Source: CAVSUB01 sp963816725
GTDB lineage: Bacteria > Acidobacteriota > Vicinamibacteria > Vicinamibacterales > 2-12-FULL-66-21
DNA length: 64,000 nucleotides
Direction of reading: 5' to 3'
Assembly: GCA_963816725.1 (NCBI GenBank)
Contig: CAWFMC010000023.1
Coordinates: 1-64,000 of the forward strand
Below are positions 56,419 through 64,000 of this stretch, piece by piece. Each line of letters opens with the position of its first letter. The first letter of the stretch is position 1. The position numbers and the translations under genes were made by a program. A model generated the notes under the pieces. That model made no database searches, was not told the DNA's origin, and saw nothing but the letters and a program-made list of their open reading frames with translations.

Positions 56419-58653
56419 ATGGCGCTGAGTAGAACGAAGCTGCGGGCTCGCCTCGTGGCGGCGGTGTTTACTGTGGCGGTACTCGGTTCCGCGATCACGA
56501 TGGGGCTGTCGGCCACCGGCAACAAGTGGTGGATCGATTACGCCGGTGGTCCGGCGAGCAGCCGGTATTTTCCTTCTGCCTCGATCAACAAGTCGAACGT
56601 CGCCAGCCTCACGGTCGCGTGGACTTATCCCTTCGGCGAGACGGGCTTCAACCCCATTGTCGTGGCCGGCACGATCTACGGTCGCGGCCGGAACGGCGCG
56701 ATCATCGCCCTCGACGCGAAGACCGGCAAGGAAATCTGGATCCACGAGGGCATGCAGGCGATGTCGGCGCGGGGCATGAACTATTGGGAAAGCAAGGACG
56801 GGAAGGATCGCCGTCTCGTCTTCGCCATGAACGATTATCTGCAGGAGCTTGACGCCGCCACCGGTCTCTCCATCACTTCGTTCGGCACGAACGGCGTCGC
56901 CGATCTGCGCGAAGGTCTCGGACGGGATCCTGCGACGATCGGGCGCATTCAATCAGGCACGCCGGGCAAGATCTTCGAGAACCTGGTCCTCCTCGGGTCC
57001 GCAACGGGCGAGGGCTATCTGTCGCCGCCCGGAGACCTGCGCGCGTACGACGTCCTGTCCGGCAAGCTCGTATGGCAGTTTCACACCGTCCCGCATCCCG
57101 GCGAAACCGGCTACGAGACGTGGCCCAAGGACGCCTATAAGTACATCGGCGGCACGAATACCTGGGGCGAGATCACGGTTGACGCCGAACGGGGCATCGC
57201 CTATTTCCCGACCGGGTCGCCCACCTACGACTATTACGGAGCCGACCGCATCGGTGCCAACCTGTTCGCCAACTGTCTCCTCGCCCTCGACGCGAGGACC
57301 GGGAAGCGCCTGTGGCACTTCCAGAACGTCCACCACGACCTGTGGGATTTCGACAACAACGCCGCACCCCAGCTGACCAAGATCAAAAGGGACGGCAAGG
57401 AGATTGACGTCGTGGCGATGGCCGGCAAGACCGGTTTCCTCTACGTCTTCGATCGCGTGACCGGCGCGCCGATGTGGCCGATCGAAGAGCGTCCCGTGCC
57501 TAAGAGCGAGATGCCCGGCGAACAAAGCTGGCCGACGCAGCCCTTTCCCACGAACCCGCCGCCGTTCGTCAGGCAGGCGATGACGATGGACGACATCAAC
57601 CCGCACCCGTTGATCACGGATGTGGAACGCGCCGCCTTCCGGGAGCGGCTGAGCAAGGCGAGGAACATGGGACTGTTCACGCCCATCGACTTCGTCGACA
57701 CCGTTCACATTCCGGGCAGCAACGGCGGCGCGTTGTTCGGCTACACCGCCGCGGAGCCGACCTCGGGAAACATCTACGTGATCGGCCAGGACAATCCCGG
57801 CGTGCTGAAGCTGCTGCAACCGACCCAGAACGGGCCGGGCACCTCTCCCGGACAGGTGGTCTACCAGCGTGAGTGCCAGGCCTGTCACGGCCCCGACCGC
57901 GCCGGTACGGAAACCGGGCCGACGCTGTTGACCGTCCCCGGGCGAGTGGACCCGGCGACGATTCGCGCCCTCGTCAGTACCGGCAAGGGACGCATGCCGG
58001 CATTCCCTCACCTGAACGACGTCGACATCGAGAACGTCGTGAGCTATGTCTCGGCGCCGGGGCCCGGCGGCCGTGGCCGTGGCGCGGGACCCGCGCCGAC
58101 GTTCCCGCCCGGACCTGTCGTGGCCTCCGGCGGTGCTCGCGTGCGCGAAGCGACCGGGCGAGGCCGCGGCGGTCCGCGCCCCTATCCCGAAGGCGTCGAA
58201 CAGCGGCCGCAATACGTGATCGATGCGTACGGGACCATCGGCGTGCGCATGAAGCCGCCATTCACCAGCCTGACGAAGTACGACCTCAACACCGGCACCA
58301 TCAAATGGCAGGTCGGTCTCGGCGACGATGCGCGGCTGGCCGCGTTGGGGATTACGGGGACCGGCGTGCCGCAGATGCGCAGCAGCCTGATCGTGACCGA
58401 AGGGGGACTCATCTTCGCGCCAGGAGGAGACAGCAAGATCCGGGCGTACGACACGGACACCGGGAAAGTGCTGTGGACGGCATCGCTCGGCGGCGCGATA
58501 CGCGGCGGGCCGTCGATGTACGAGATGGACGGCCGGCAGTACCTGTTGGTCCACGCGTCCGGAGACATCCCGCTGTCCGGCCTGCCTCCGGGCTCCCAGG
58601 CCCCGACCGACCTGCCTGCCGGGTACGTCGCCTTCGCCCTGCCCGCGAAATAG
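56419..58653 (+). CDS. PQQ-dependent dehydrogenase with inserted cytochrome c domain
   Basis: 744 aa preceded by a strong Shine-Dalgarno. The N-terminal hydrophobic stretch (residues 11-31) exports it. The quinoprotein propeller shows WTYPFGETGFNPIVVAGTIY, VHHDLWDFDNNAAPQL, VAMAGKTGFLYVFDRVTGAP and ALGITGTGVPQMRSSL. Between the last blades lies a cytochrome c domain with CQACH (Cys486, Cys489, His490) and a Met ligand candidate in KGRMPAF (Met526), then an RG/Pro-rich linker (545-592). Intramolecular electron transfer from PQQ to heme is expected. Sugar or alcohol substrate unknown. Confidence 0.9.
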   Translation: MALSRTKLRARLVAAVFTVAVLGSAITMGLSATGNKWWIDYAGGPASSRYFPSASINKSNVASLTVAWTYPFGETGFNPIVVAGTIYGRGRNGAIIALDAKTGKEIWIHEGMQAMSARGMNYWESKDGKDRRLVFAMNDYLQELDAATGLSITSFGTNGVADLREGLGRDPATIGRIQSGTPGKIFENLVLLGSATGEGYLSPPGDLRAYDVLSGKLVWQFHTVPHPGETGYETWPKDAYKYIGGTNTWGEITVDAERGIAYFPTGSPTYDYYGADRIGANLFANCLLALDARTGKRLWHFQNVHHDLWDFDNNAAPQLTKIKRDGKEIDVVAMAGKTGFLYVFDRVTGAPMWPIEERPVPKSEMPGEQSWPTQPFPTNPPPFVRQAMTMDDINPHPLITDVERAAFRERLSKARNMGLFTPIDFVDTVHIPGSNGGALFGYTAAEPTSGNIYVIGQDNPGVLKLLQPTQNGPGTSPGQVVYQRECQACHGPDRAGTETGPTLLTVPGRVDPATIRALVSTGKGRMPAFPHLNDVDIENVVSYVSAPGPGGRGRGAGPAPTFPPGPVVASGGARVREATGRGRGGPRPYPEGVEQRPQYVIDAYGTIGVRMKPPFTSLTKYDLNTGTIKWQVGLGDDARLAALGITGTGVPQMRSSLIVTEGGLIFAPGGDSKIRAYDTDTGKVLWTASLGGAIRGGPSMYEMDGRQYLLVHASGDIPLSGLPPGSQAPTDLPAGYVAFALPAK

Positions 58654-58749
58654 CCGTTCGGGGGCGGCCGCCTACCCGGGCGGTCGCCGCACCCTATGCC
58701 GATGCGCCGGCGCCGTGGCCGTGACGCGCCTCGCGCCTGGCGAGTGCTG

Positions 58750-59136
58750 TCAGTCCGGGAAGTCGACCCCTTCGTACATCTTGTAGTTCTCGAGATTGGT
58801 CGCCGGCGCGAAGAAGCACACCACCTTCATCTCTTCGCCGCCGGTGTTGTGCAGCATGTGGACCACCCCGCGCGGGAACAAGACCGTGGTTCCGGCCCGG
58901 ACCGCCTGGACATCGTCGCCGACCATCACCCGCCCGGATCCGGAGATGATGTAGATCACTTCGTCACCATTGGGGTGCGAGTGCGCCGGCCTGACCTTGT
59001 CGCCTGGCGCAACCCTTATGACGCACGCCGAACACTGCTCGGATCGCAAGGCCTTTGCCCCGACCACCCACCTGAGCTCCCGCCCTGGCAGGCCGAGCGC
59101 TTCGACGTCGTCCTCGTGAATCGCTGGTACGCTCAT
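58750..59136 (-). CDS. Small cupin protein
   Basis: 128 aa single-domain cupin. Metal-binding motif 1 is PAHSHPNGDEVIYIISG (His, His, Glu) and motif 2 is LFPRGVVHMLHNTGGEE (His). These fold as small metal enzymes (isomerases, dioxygenases) or sugar-binding sensors. It lies 6 bases after the transketolase stop in the same direction, so they are co-transcribed, suggesting a role on the same sugar. Confidence 0.88.
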   Translation of the reverse strand: MSVPAIHEDDVEALGLPGRELRWVVGAKALRSEQCSACVIRVAPGDKVRPAHSHPNGDEVIYIISGSGRVMVGDDVQAVRAGTTVLFPRGVVHMLHNTGGEEMKVVCFFAPATNLENYKMYEGVDFPD

Positions 59137-59142
59137 GCCTCG

Positions 59143-61281
59143 TCACTCCAGGCGCGTGCGAATCGACTCGGCGAGCCGGGGCGCCGAGAGCCCGAACGCC
59201 GCCGTGAGCTCCTCATAGGTCCCTGAATGGATGAAGCGCGGGCGCCCATCGGCGTCGAGCGTGTTGATCGCCAGGATCCGTTCCACGCTGCCCCACGCGG
59301 CCTTGCGCCGACGGTAAAGAACCTTGAGCAGGTTCTGCAGGATGTACCCGTTGTTCTGCTCGGCGAGGACCAGCAGCTTGCCCGACTCGTAGAGCGAGAT
59401 CAGCAGGTCCTCGTCGATCGACGGCATGTCGACGACGCCCACCGCCAGCCCGCCGCGTTCGCACTCCGCAGCCGCTGCCAGTGCCTCGTGGGTGCCGCGT
59501 CCGCTGCTCACGATTACCGCGCGATCAGTCGCGCTCTCGCGCAGCGTCACGCCTTTACCGAATTCGAACACGTAGTCGCGGCCGTACAACACCGGCGACG
59601 GCGTGCGCATGACGCGGATGTAGAGCAGGCCGCGATTGCCCTCCATCGTCCAGGTCATCACGGACAGCATCTGCTGCGGACAGGACACGTCGATGATCTT
59701 GAGATGCGCCATCCCGTCGAAGATGGTGCAATCGTCGTTGCCCATGTGCGTGGCGCCGTTGGTCCGCGTCTCGAAGTTGGCGGCCGTCGCCAGCATCGTG
59801 AGGTCGAGGCCATGCCCCTCGCTCAGCCAGCCATCAGGCGCCGCGGCCGCCTCCAGCCGTTCCTGGTGGCCGACCGCGATCCGGCGCATCACCTTCCAGT
59901 CGAAGAACGGACAGAAGGTGCTGATCCAGGTCTGACGCCCGAGAATCGCGAACGCCTCGCCGATCCCCATCATGTTGGCCTCGGCGACACCGACGTTGAG
60001 GGCACGCGTCTGATCGACGGCCGCCACCCCCGCCTCGAGCCCGCTGGTCGTCGCGAGATCGGAATCGATCGAGACGACCGCCGAATCGCGGGCGAAGATC
60101 TTCATCGCCGCGGTCACGACATCGCTGGCCGCATACTCCTTCTGCCGATCGAGGCTGGGCAGGAGCGCCGGATCGTAGGCAACCTTCTTTCGGCGCGGCG
60201 GTACGCGCCTGGTCCTCACGGGTCCAATCACCGGGGCGAGCGACAGCGCGTCCGAGCCGTGGCGCGTGACATCCAGCTGCATCTGCCGCGCCGCCGCCTG
60301 GAGCGCCTCCTGCACCGCGCCGCCTTCGCGCACGCCCTCGAGGCTGGCGAAGTAGTCGTTGAACTCGCTCACGCGCGCGGCCCGCTGCGCGGCCTGCAGC
60401 GAGAGCTCCTGCTCGATCAGCGGCCCGGGCACCGTGACCTTGTGCTTGTTGAGGAAGTCGGAGAGCGCGCCGTGCCCTTTCATGCCGTGGCAGATGATCG
60501 CCGTCGGCCGGCCGTTTCTCGGTCCGTAGCGGAACTGCTCGAGCGCCGCGTAGACCCCGTCGTACTGCGTCGCGTCCACGCTGTGCACTTCCCAATCGAA
60601 GGACGCGAACACATCCTCCAGCTCGGGCATCGGGAAGACCATGCGGTTGGCGATGTCGAGCTGCCCGTTGTTGCGATCGACCATCACGCACAGATTGTCG
60701 AGATGTTTCTGACCCGCATACATGACGGCTTCCCAGATCGGTCCCTCCTGGAGCTCACCGTCACCGGTCAAGCAATACGCGTCGAAGCGGGGTGAGGAGC
60801 GGCCTGCGATGGCGAAGCCTTGCGCCACCGCGAACCCCTGGCCCATCGGCCCGGTCGCCAGATGGATGCCGGGCAGAACGGGACCGGGGTGGCCGTTGAG
60901 GATGCTTGCGTAGGACCGTGAGTTGCGCAGCACCGAACGATCGAAGTATCCGAGCTCGGCATAGATCGACGCGAGCGCGGCCACCGCGTGACCCTTGCTG
61001 AGCACGAACAGATCCTGGCCAGGCCGCGTCGGATCGACGACGTCGTAATCGATGAAGCCGCCGTAGTACAACGCGACGAGCGGAATGACGGCGGAGAAGG
61101 CGCCGCCCGCATGGAGGCTCTTGTCAACGGCGTCGCGGCATTGCTCGAGGCTGAGGATCCGGACATCCGAATCCTTGATCGCGAGCAGCTTGAGAATGCC
61201 GCGGCGGTGATAGTAGTCGCCGCCGGCCGCCGGCGCGCGCACCAGCCCGCCGCGCGTCCGGACGAGCGTGTCAGGGTTCAT
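59143..61281 (-). CDS. Transketolase, full length
   Basis: 712 aa, slightly longer than TktA (663). TPP site: GDGELQEGPIWEAVMYAGQK followed by DRNNGQLD; other elements are FVLSKGHAVAALA, HPGPVLPGIHLATGPMGQGF, HGMKGHGAL and in the pyrimidine domain GVAEANMMGIGEAFAI with the TPP-activating Glu, plus the C-terminal domain. It transfers two-carbon ketol units. Its place in a sugar-catabolic block beside a cupin suggests a dedicated, possibly regulated, copy rather than the housekeeping enzyme. Confidence 0.93.
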   Translation of the reverse strand: MNPDTLVRTRGGLVRAPAAGGDYYHRRGILKLLAIKDSDVRILSLEQCRDAVDKSLHAGGAFSAVIPLVALYYGGFIDYDVVDPTRPGQDLFVLSKGHAVAALASIYAELGYFDRSVLRNSRSYASILNGHPGPVLPGIHLATGPMGQGFAVAQGFAIAGRSSPRFDAYCLTGDGELQEGPIWEAVMYAGQKHLDNLCVMVDRNNGQLDIANRMVFPMPELEDVFASFDWEVHSVDATQYDGVYAALEQFRYGPRNGRPTAIICHGMKGHGALSDFLNKHKVTVPGPLIEQELSLQAAQRAARVSEFNDYFASLEGVREGGAVQEALQAAARQMQLDVTRHGSDALSLAPVIGPVRTRRVPPRRKKVAYDPALLPSLDRQKEYAASDVVTAAMKIFARDSAVVSIDSDLATTSGLEAGVAAVDQTRALNVGVAEANMMGIGEAFAILGRQTWISTFCPFFDWKVMRRIAVGHQERLEAAAAPDGWLSEGHGLDLTMLATAANFETRTNGATHMGNDDCTIFDGMAHLKIIDVSCPQQMLSVMTWTMEGNRGLLYIRVMRTPSPVLYGRDYVFEFGKGVTLRESATDRAVIVSSGRGTHEALAAAAECERGGLAVGVVDMPSIDEDLLISLYESGKLLVLAEQNNGYILQNLLKVLYRRRKAAWGSVERILAINTLDADGRPRFIHSGTYEELTAAFGLSAPRLAESIRTRLE

Positions 61282-61580
61282 ATACAGATGCCTCGTTCAC
61301 TCGCGGGCATGAAAGGTTCGGCGGGGTTCGAACAACTCGGCCCGACTGTGAAATGGCAGTTGAACGATGGCAACGCATCGAGCGCCGCGGACGGTCGCAC
61401 TCCGTCCCGGGGGAGCAAGAAGCGGATCGTGAGGAGGCGCGACCCGCATCTGACCCCCGCCGGGACGGAGAGGTTGGCAGCGACGCCCGATGGCTCCGGC
61501 CTGGGCGTCACCGCGGGAGAACGCACGGTGCAGTGACTCGATCTCGCGCTCGCGGACACGAACCTCCTGCTCCTCGCCGG
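61282..61580. other. Intergenic region between transketolase and regulator
   Basis: 299 bases without a convincing ORF, promoter or operator copy. Several frames are open only because of high GC. Confidence 0.5.
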
Positions 61581-62354
61581 TTATTCGGGCGGCTCGCCCT
61601 CGCTGGGCTCGGCGTCGGCGGTGGCTGTTGCCGCGGCCGCGGCACGGATCCACTCTCCGGGTTCCTCGATGTGGCGGCGAATGGCCGCCTCGGCCTTCAC
61701 CGGATCGCGTGAGCGCAAGGCTTCGAGCACCGGCACGTGGCGCTCGGTGATCTCGTGCAGGGACCGATGCGTCAGCGAGTGGGTGACGCAGGTCGTCACC
61801 GACAGCCGCATCGTCTGCCACACATGCTCCAGCATGCGATTACCGGCCGCCGTGATGATGGTGTGGTGAAACGCGCCGTCGGCGTTGACCTGGGCCCACT
61901 GATCGTTTCGCGCCGCCGCGTCGCGCATGGTGGCGATCAGATCCTCGAGCTGATTCAACGTCGCCTCGTCTATACGAGCGGCGGCAGCGGCCGCGGCGAC
62001 GCCTTCGAGCGCCGCTCGGATCGGGTAGATCTCGAGCAGTTCTTCCGGAGTGATGCGCCGCACCCGGGTGCCGCGAAACGGTGAGTTGACGACGAAGCCG
62101 TAGAGGGCGAGGTCGCGCAACGCTTCGCGAACGGGTGCCTGGCTGACGCCGAACTGCTGCGCCAGCTTGGTCTCGACGATCCTCGTCCCCGGCCGAAGGC
62201 GTCCGGTCAGGATGCCGTCGATCAACTTCTCGCGAATCTCGTCGCGGAAGACCCGCCGCTCGATTGGCTGTGCGTTGTGCTCGCCAGGGGCCGCGTCGTC
62301 CGGCTCGGAAGCATCGGGCCCACTTGCCTCGTAGCGATTATCGATTATACTCAC
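61581..62354 (-). CDS. GntR-family regulator, FadR subfamily
   Basis: 257 aa from a GTG start. Winged helix: EIREKLIDGILTGRLRPGTR, then ETKLAQQFGVSQAPVREALR (recognition helix). The C-terminal FCD domain (about 100-225) has the helical effector and metal site (DGAFHHTIITAAGN; ERHVPVLEALRSRD; EAAIRRHIE). These bind palindromes and respond to small acids such as gluconate or uronates. A palindromic site covers codons 2-7 of its own gene, implying autoregulation. Promoter TTGACA-17-TATCGT lies 9 bases upstream of the GTG. Confidence 0.9.
   Translation of the reverse strand: MSIIDNRYEASGPDASEPDDAAPGEHNAQPIERRVFRDEIREKLIDGILTGRLRPGTRIVETKLAQQFGVSQAPVREALRDLALYGFVVNSPFRGTRVRRITPEELLEIYPIRAALEGVAAAAAAARIDEATLNQLEDLIATMRDAAARNDQWAQVNADGAFHHTIITAAGNRMLEHVWQTMRLSVTTCVTHSLTHRSLHEITERHVPVLEALRSRDPVKAEAAIRRHIEEPGEWIRAAAAATATADAEPSEGEPPE
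62336..62349. promoter_or_regulatory. GntR operator candidate, site 4 (autoregulatory)
   Basis: GATTATCGATTATA matches the consensus at 12 of 14 bases and lies about +8 to +21 relative to the predicted transcription start, within the first codons of the regulator. Confidence 0.62.
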
Positions 62355-62363
62355 GGCGTTTAT

Positions 62364-62392
62364 ACGATAGTGCCGCGGTTGTGCCTTGTCAA
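62364..62392 (-). promoter_or_regulatory. Promoter of the GntR regulator
   Basis: On the minus strand TTGACA (62392-62387), 17 bases, TATCGT (62369-62364). The -35 is perfect. The start codon GTG follows the -10 by 9 bases, so the message has little or no leader. Confidence 0.5.
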
Positions 62393-62590
62393 CGAGGAAA
62401 CCCTGCCGATTTGCACGACCTTCGCTCCACTAACTAAGACGCGTTCGACGCCCCTGGCCTGTGGACGCGAGCAGCGCCGCGCACGCATAGGGACGCCGCG
62501 CGTGCCGCATGGCGTCACATCGGCGATTCGTCCCGACGTTATCGGACGGATGGTGCGTCACAAACCAGAACGTACCGGCCCGGGATCAGC

Positions 62591-63370
62591 ATGGACTATC
62601 TGATTGCCGGCAAGCTGGCGTTCGTCGCGGCCGGTGCGCACGGGATCGGCGCCGCGACTGCGGATCTGCTCACGACCGAGGGCGCGCGCGTCATCGTCGC
62701 CGACAGTGATGCCGCTGCGTTGGCTGAACAGCCTGGCCGATGGCACGCCACGATCACGGCGGATCTCTCCACGGTGCACGGCGTCGCGGGTGCCGTGGCG
62801 CAGGTGCTGGAGACGTTCGGACGCGCGCCCGACATCCTGGTGAACAACCTTGGTGTCGGAAACGCTACGCCGTTCGAAGAGATCTCCGAGGAGCGGTGGG
62901 AACACTCGTTCAACATCAACCTGATGGGATCAGTCCGCACCTTGCGGGCGCTGCTGCCCCGAATGGCGGACATCGAGGGTGCAGCGGTCGTGAACACCGG
63001 GTCCGATCTCGCCAAGCAGCCGGAGCCGTCGTTCATGGATTACGGGGCCTGCAAGGCGGGGCTGTTGTATGTGACGAAGGCGCTGGCCAAACAGTACGCG
63101 CCGAAGATCCGCGTCAACGCCGTCCTGCCCGGTCCGATCTGGTCTCGCATGTGGACGCGTCCCGACGGCATCGTCGACCAGCTCGTCGCCCACTACAAGG
63201 TCGATCGCGACACGGCTGTGAAACGGTTTCTGGAGGATCGCCAGATGCCCATGGGCATCGGACAGCCGGAAGACGTGGCGCACGCAATTGTCTTCCTCGC
63301 ATCACCGCGCGCGAGGTTCATTACCGGCGCGGCACTGGACATCGGCGGCACGATCCGCGGGCTTGTTTAG
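62591..63370 (+). CDS. SDR-family oxidoreductase
   Basis: 259 aa. Cofactor motif AFVAAGAHGIGAATADLL, then DILVNNLGVGN (NNLG rather than the usual NNAG), Ser in VVNTGSDLAKQ and Tyr-x-x-x-Lys in MDYGACKAGLLYV, and NAVLPGPIWSRMW. Probably NAD(P)-dependent oxidation of a sugar or sugar acid. Divergent from the GntR gene with operator site 4 between them; followed at 63412 by another SDR. Confidence 0.9.
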   Translation: MDYLIAGKLAFVAAGAHGIGAATADLLTTEGARVIVADSDAAALAEQPGRWHATITADLSTVHGVAGAVAQVLETFGRAPDILVNNLGVGNATPFEEISEERWEHSFNINLMGSVRTLRALLPRMADIEGAAVVNTGSDLAKQPEPSFMDYGACKAGLLYVTKALAKQYAPKIRVNAVLPGPIWSRMWTRPDGIVDQLVAHYKVDRDTAVKRFLEDRQMPMGIGQPEDVAHAIVFLASPRARFITGAALDIGGTIRGLV

Positions 63371-63411
63371 CGTCTGGGCGCTCAATCGCTGACAACTACG
63401 ACAGGACTCCA

Positions 63412-64000
63412 ATGAGCATTGACTACACGAGCTTCGGGCTGCAGGGAAAAGTGGCGATCGTGACCGGCGCGTCGCAGGGGATTGGGCGCGCCCTGGCGTT
63501 GGCGCTGGCAGAGGCCGGTGCCGACGTGGTGCTCGCGAAACACCCGCAGGGCCGCCACGACGAGATCCAGGAGGTCCAGCAATCGATCGAGGCGCTCGGC
63601 CGCAAGTCGCTGATCGTCCTCACCGATGTCGCGCAGGTCGATCAGGTCCGGGCCATGGTCGACGCGGCCACGACAGCCTTCGGCCGGCTGGACATCCTGG
63701 TGAACAACGCCGGATGGACGGGCACGACCCCGGCGCTCGACGTGACCGAAGACGAGTACGACCGGACCATGGCCTCGTCGCTCAAGAGCGTGTTCTTCGC
63801 GTGCCAGGCGGCGGCCCGCGTGATGATTCCCCAGGGCGGCGGGAAGATCATCAATATCGGCTCGAACTTCGGGGTGGTGGCGTTCAAGGGGCGGGCCGTT
63901 TATGCCGCCGCGAAGGCCGGCGTGCATCATCTGTCGCGGGCGCTGTCGCTCGAATGGGCGAAGCAAGGGGTCAATGTCAACGTCGTGGCGCCGTGCATCA
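63412..64000 (+). CDS. SDR-family oxidoreductase, cut by window end
   Basis: 196 codons seen; the 3' end is outside the window. MSIDYTSFGLQGKVAIVTGA continues to ASQGIGRALALALAEAG, then DILVNNAGWTG, Ser in IINIGSNFG and Tyr-x-x-x-Lys in VYAAAKAGVHHL. It starts 42 bases after the previous SDR with the same orientation, so the two form an operon. Confidence 0.9.
   Translation, partial: MSIDYTSFGLQGKVAIVTGASQGIGRALALALAEAGADVVLAKHPQGRHDEIQEVQQSIEALGRKSLIVLTDVAQVDQVRAMVDAATTAFGRLDILVNNAGWTGTTPALDVTEDEYDRTMASSLKSVFFACQAAARVMIPQGGGKIINIGSNFGVVAFKGRAVYAAAKAGVHHLSRALSLEWAKQGVNVNVVAPCI

Noticed and set aside
61278..61559. 93-residue minus-strand frame between transketolase and GntR gene
   Set aside because: Composition is not protein-like and there is no start signal.

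Overview
The window looks like one contig from a GC-rich (about 68-70% by eye), diderm, free-living bacterium, most likely an Acidobacteriota of the Vicinamibacteria type. The clues are a secreted von Willebrand A protein of the kind known from Acidobacteria, RND pumps with a TolC-like partner, TAT-exported TIM-barrel sugar isomerases next to PQQ dehydrogenases, and secreted enzymes carrying Gly/Pro/Arg-rich inserts. The phylum call is inference. I see no rRNA, tRNA, CRISPR array, transposase or phage gene.

Layout. 1-5.4 kb: three secreted repeat proteins (HEAT repeats; a protein with two C-terminal GWAxD repeats; an FnIII plus BACON-like protein). 5.5-18 kb: surface polysaccharide and housekeeping genes: two GT2 glycosyltransferases, rfbD-rfbC-rfbA for dTDP-rhamnose but with gmd rather than rfbB beside them, an O-antigen-ligase-like membrane protein, an LhgO-like oxidoreductase, a frameshifted DegT aminotransferase, smpB, a GT-C-like membrane protein and pdxA. 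19-25 kb: ricT-like gene, holB, PBP1A, then a split LigD (polymerase and ligase as separate overlapping genes). 25-28 kb: esterase, a large imperfect inverted repeat, a small secreted protein and a MocR-type aminotransferase. 28.5-38.8 kb: two RND efflux systems with one outer-membrane factor; the second permease is frameshifted. 39-50 kb: PQQ dehydrogenase, VWA protein, two methyltransferases (one exported), a decayed histidine kinase, a second esterase, a P450, a GlcG-like protein, an exported isomerase and a phosphopantetheinyl transferase.

50-64 kb is the most interesting part. It holds two Nif3-like genes (one exported and lacking the metal ligands), an SMP-30 lactonase, two TAT-exported TIM-barrel isomerases, three SDRs, a PQQ dehydrogenase with an inserted cytochrome c domain, a cupin, a full transketolase and a FadR-type GntR regulator. 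Four near-copies of the palindrome GATTATCGATAATC lie in three divergent intergenic regions of this block, including the regulator's own promoter. I infer one GntR regulon for an undescribed carbohydrate pathway in which oxidation and isomerisation start in the periplasm and products enter central metabolism through transketolase and SDRs. The substrate cannot be read from sequence.

Two frameshifts (DegT near 13253, RND permease near 36867) each look like one extra base and could be assembly errors. The histidine kinase lesions are too many for that and mark a true pseudogene.
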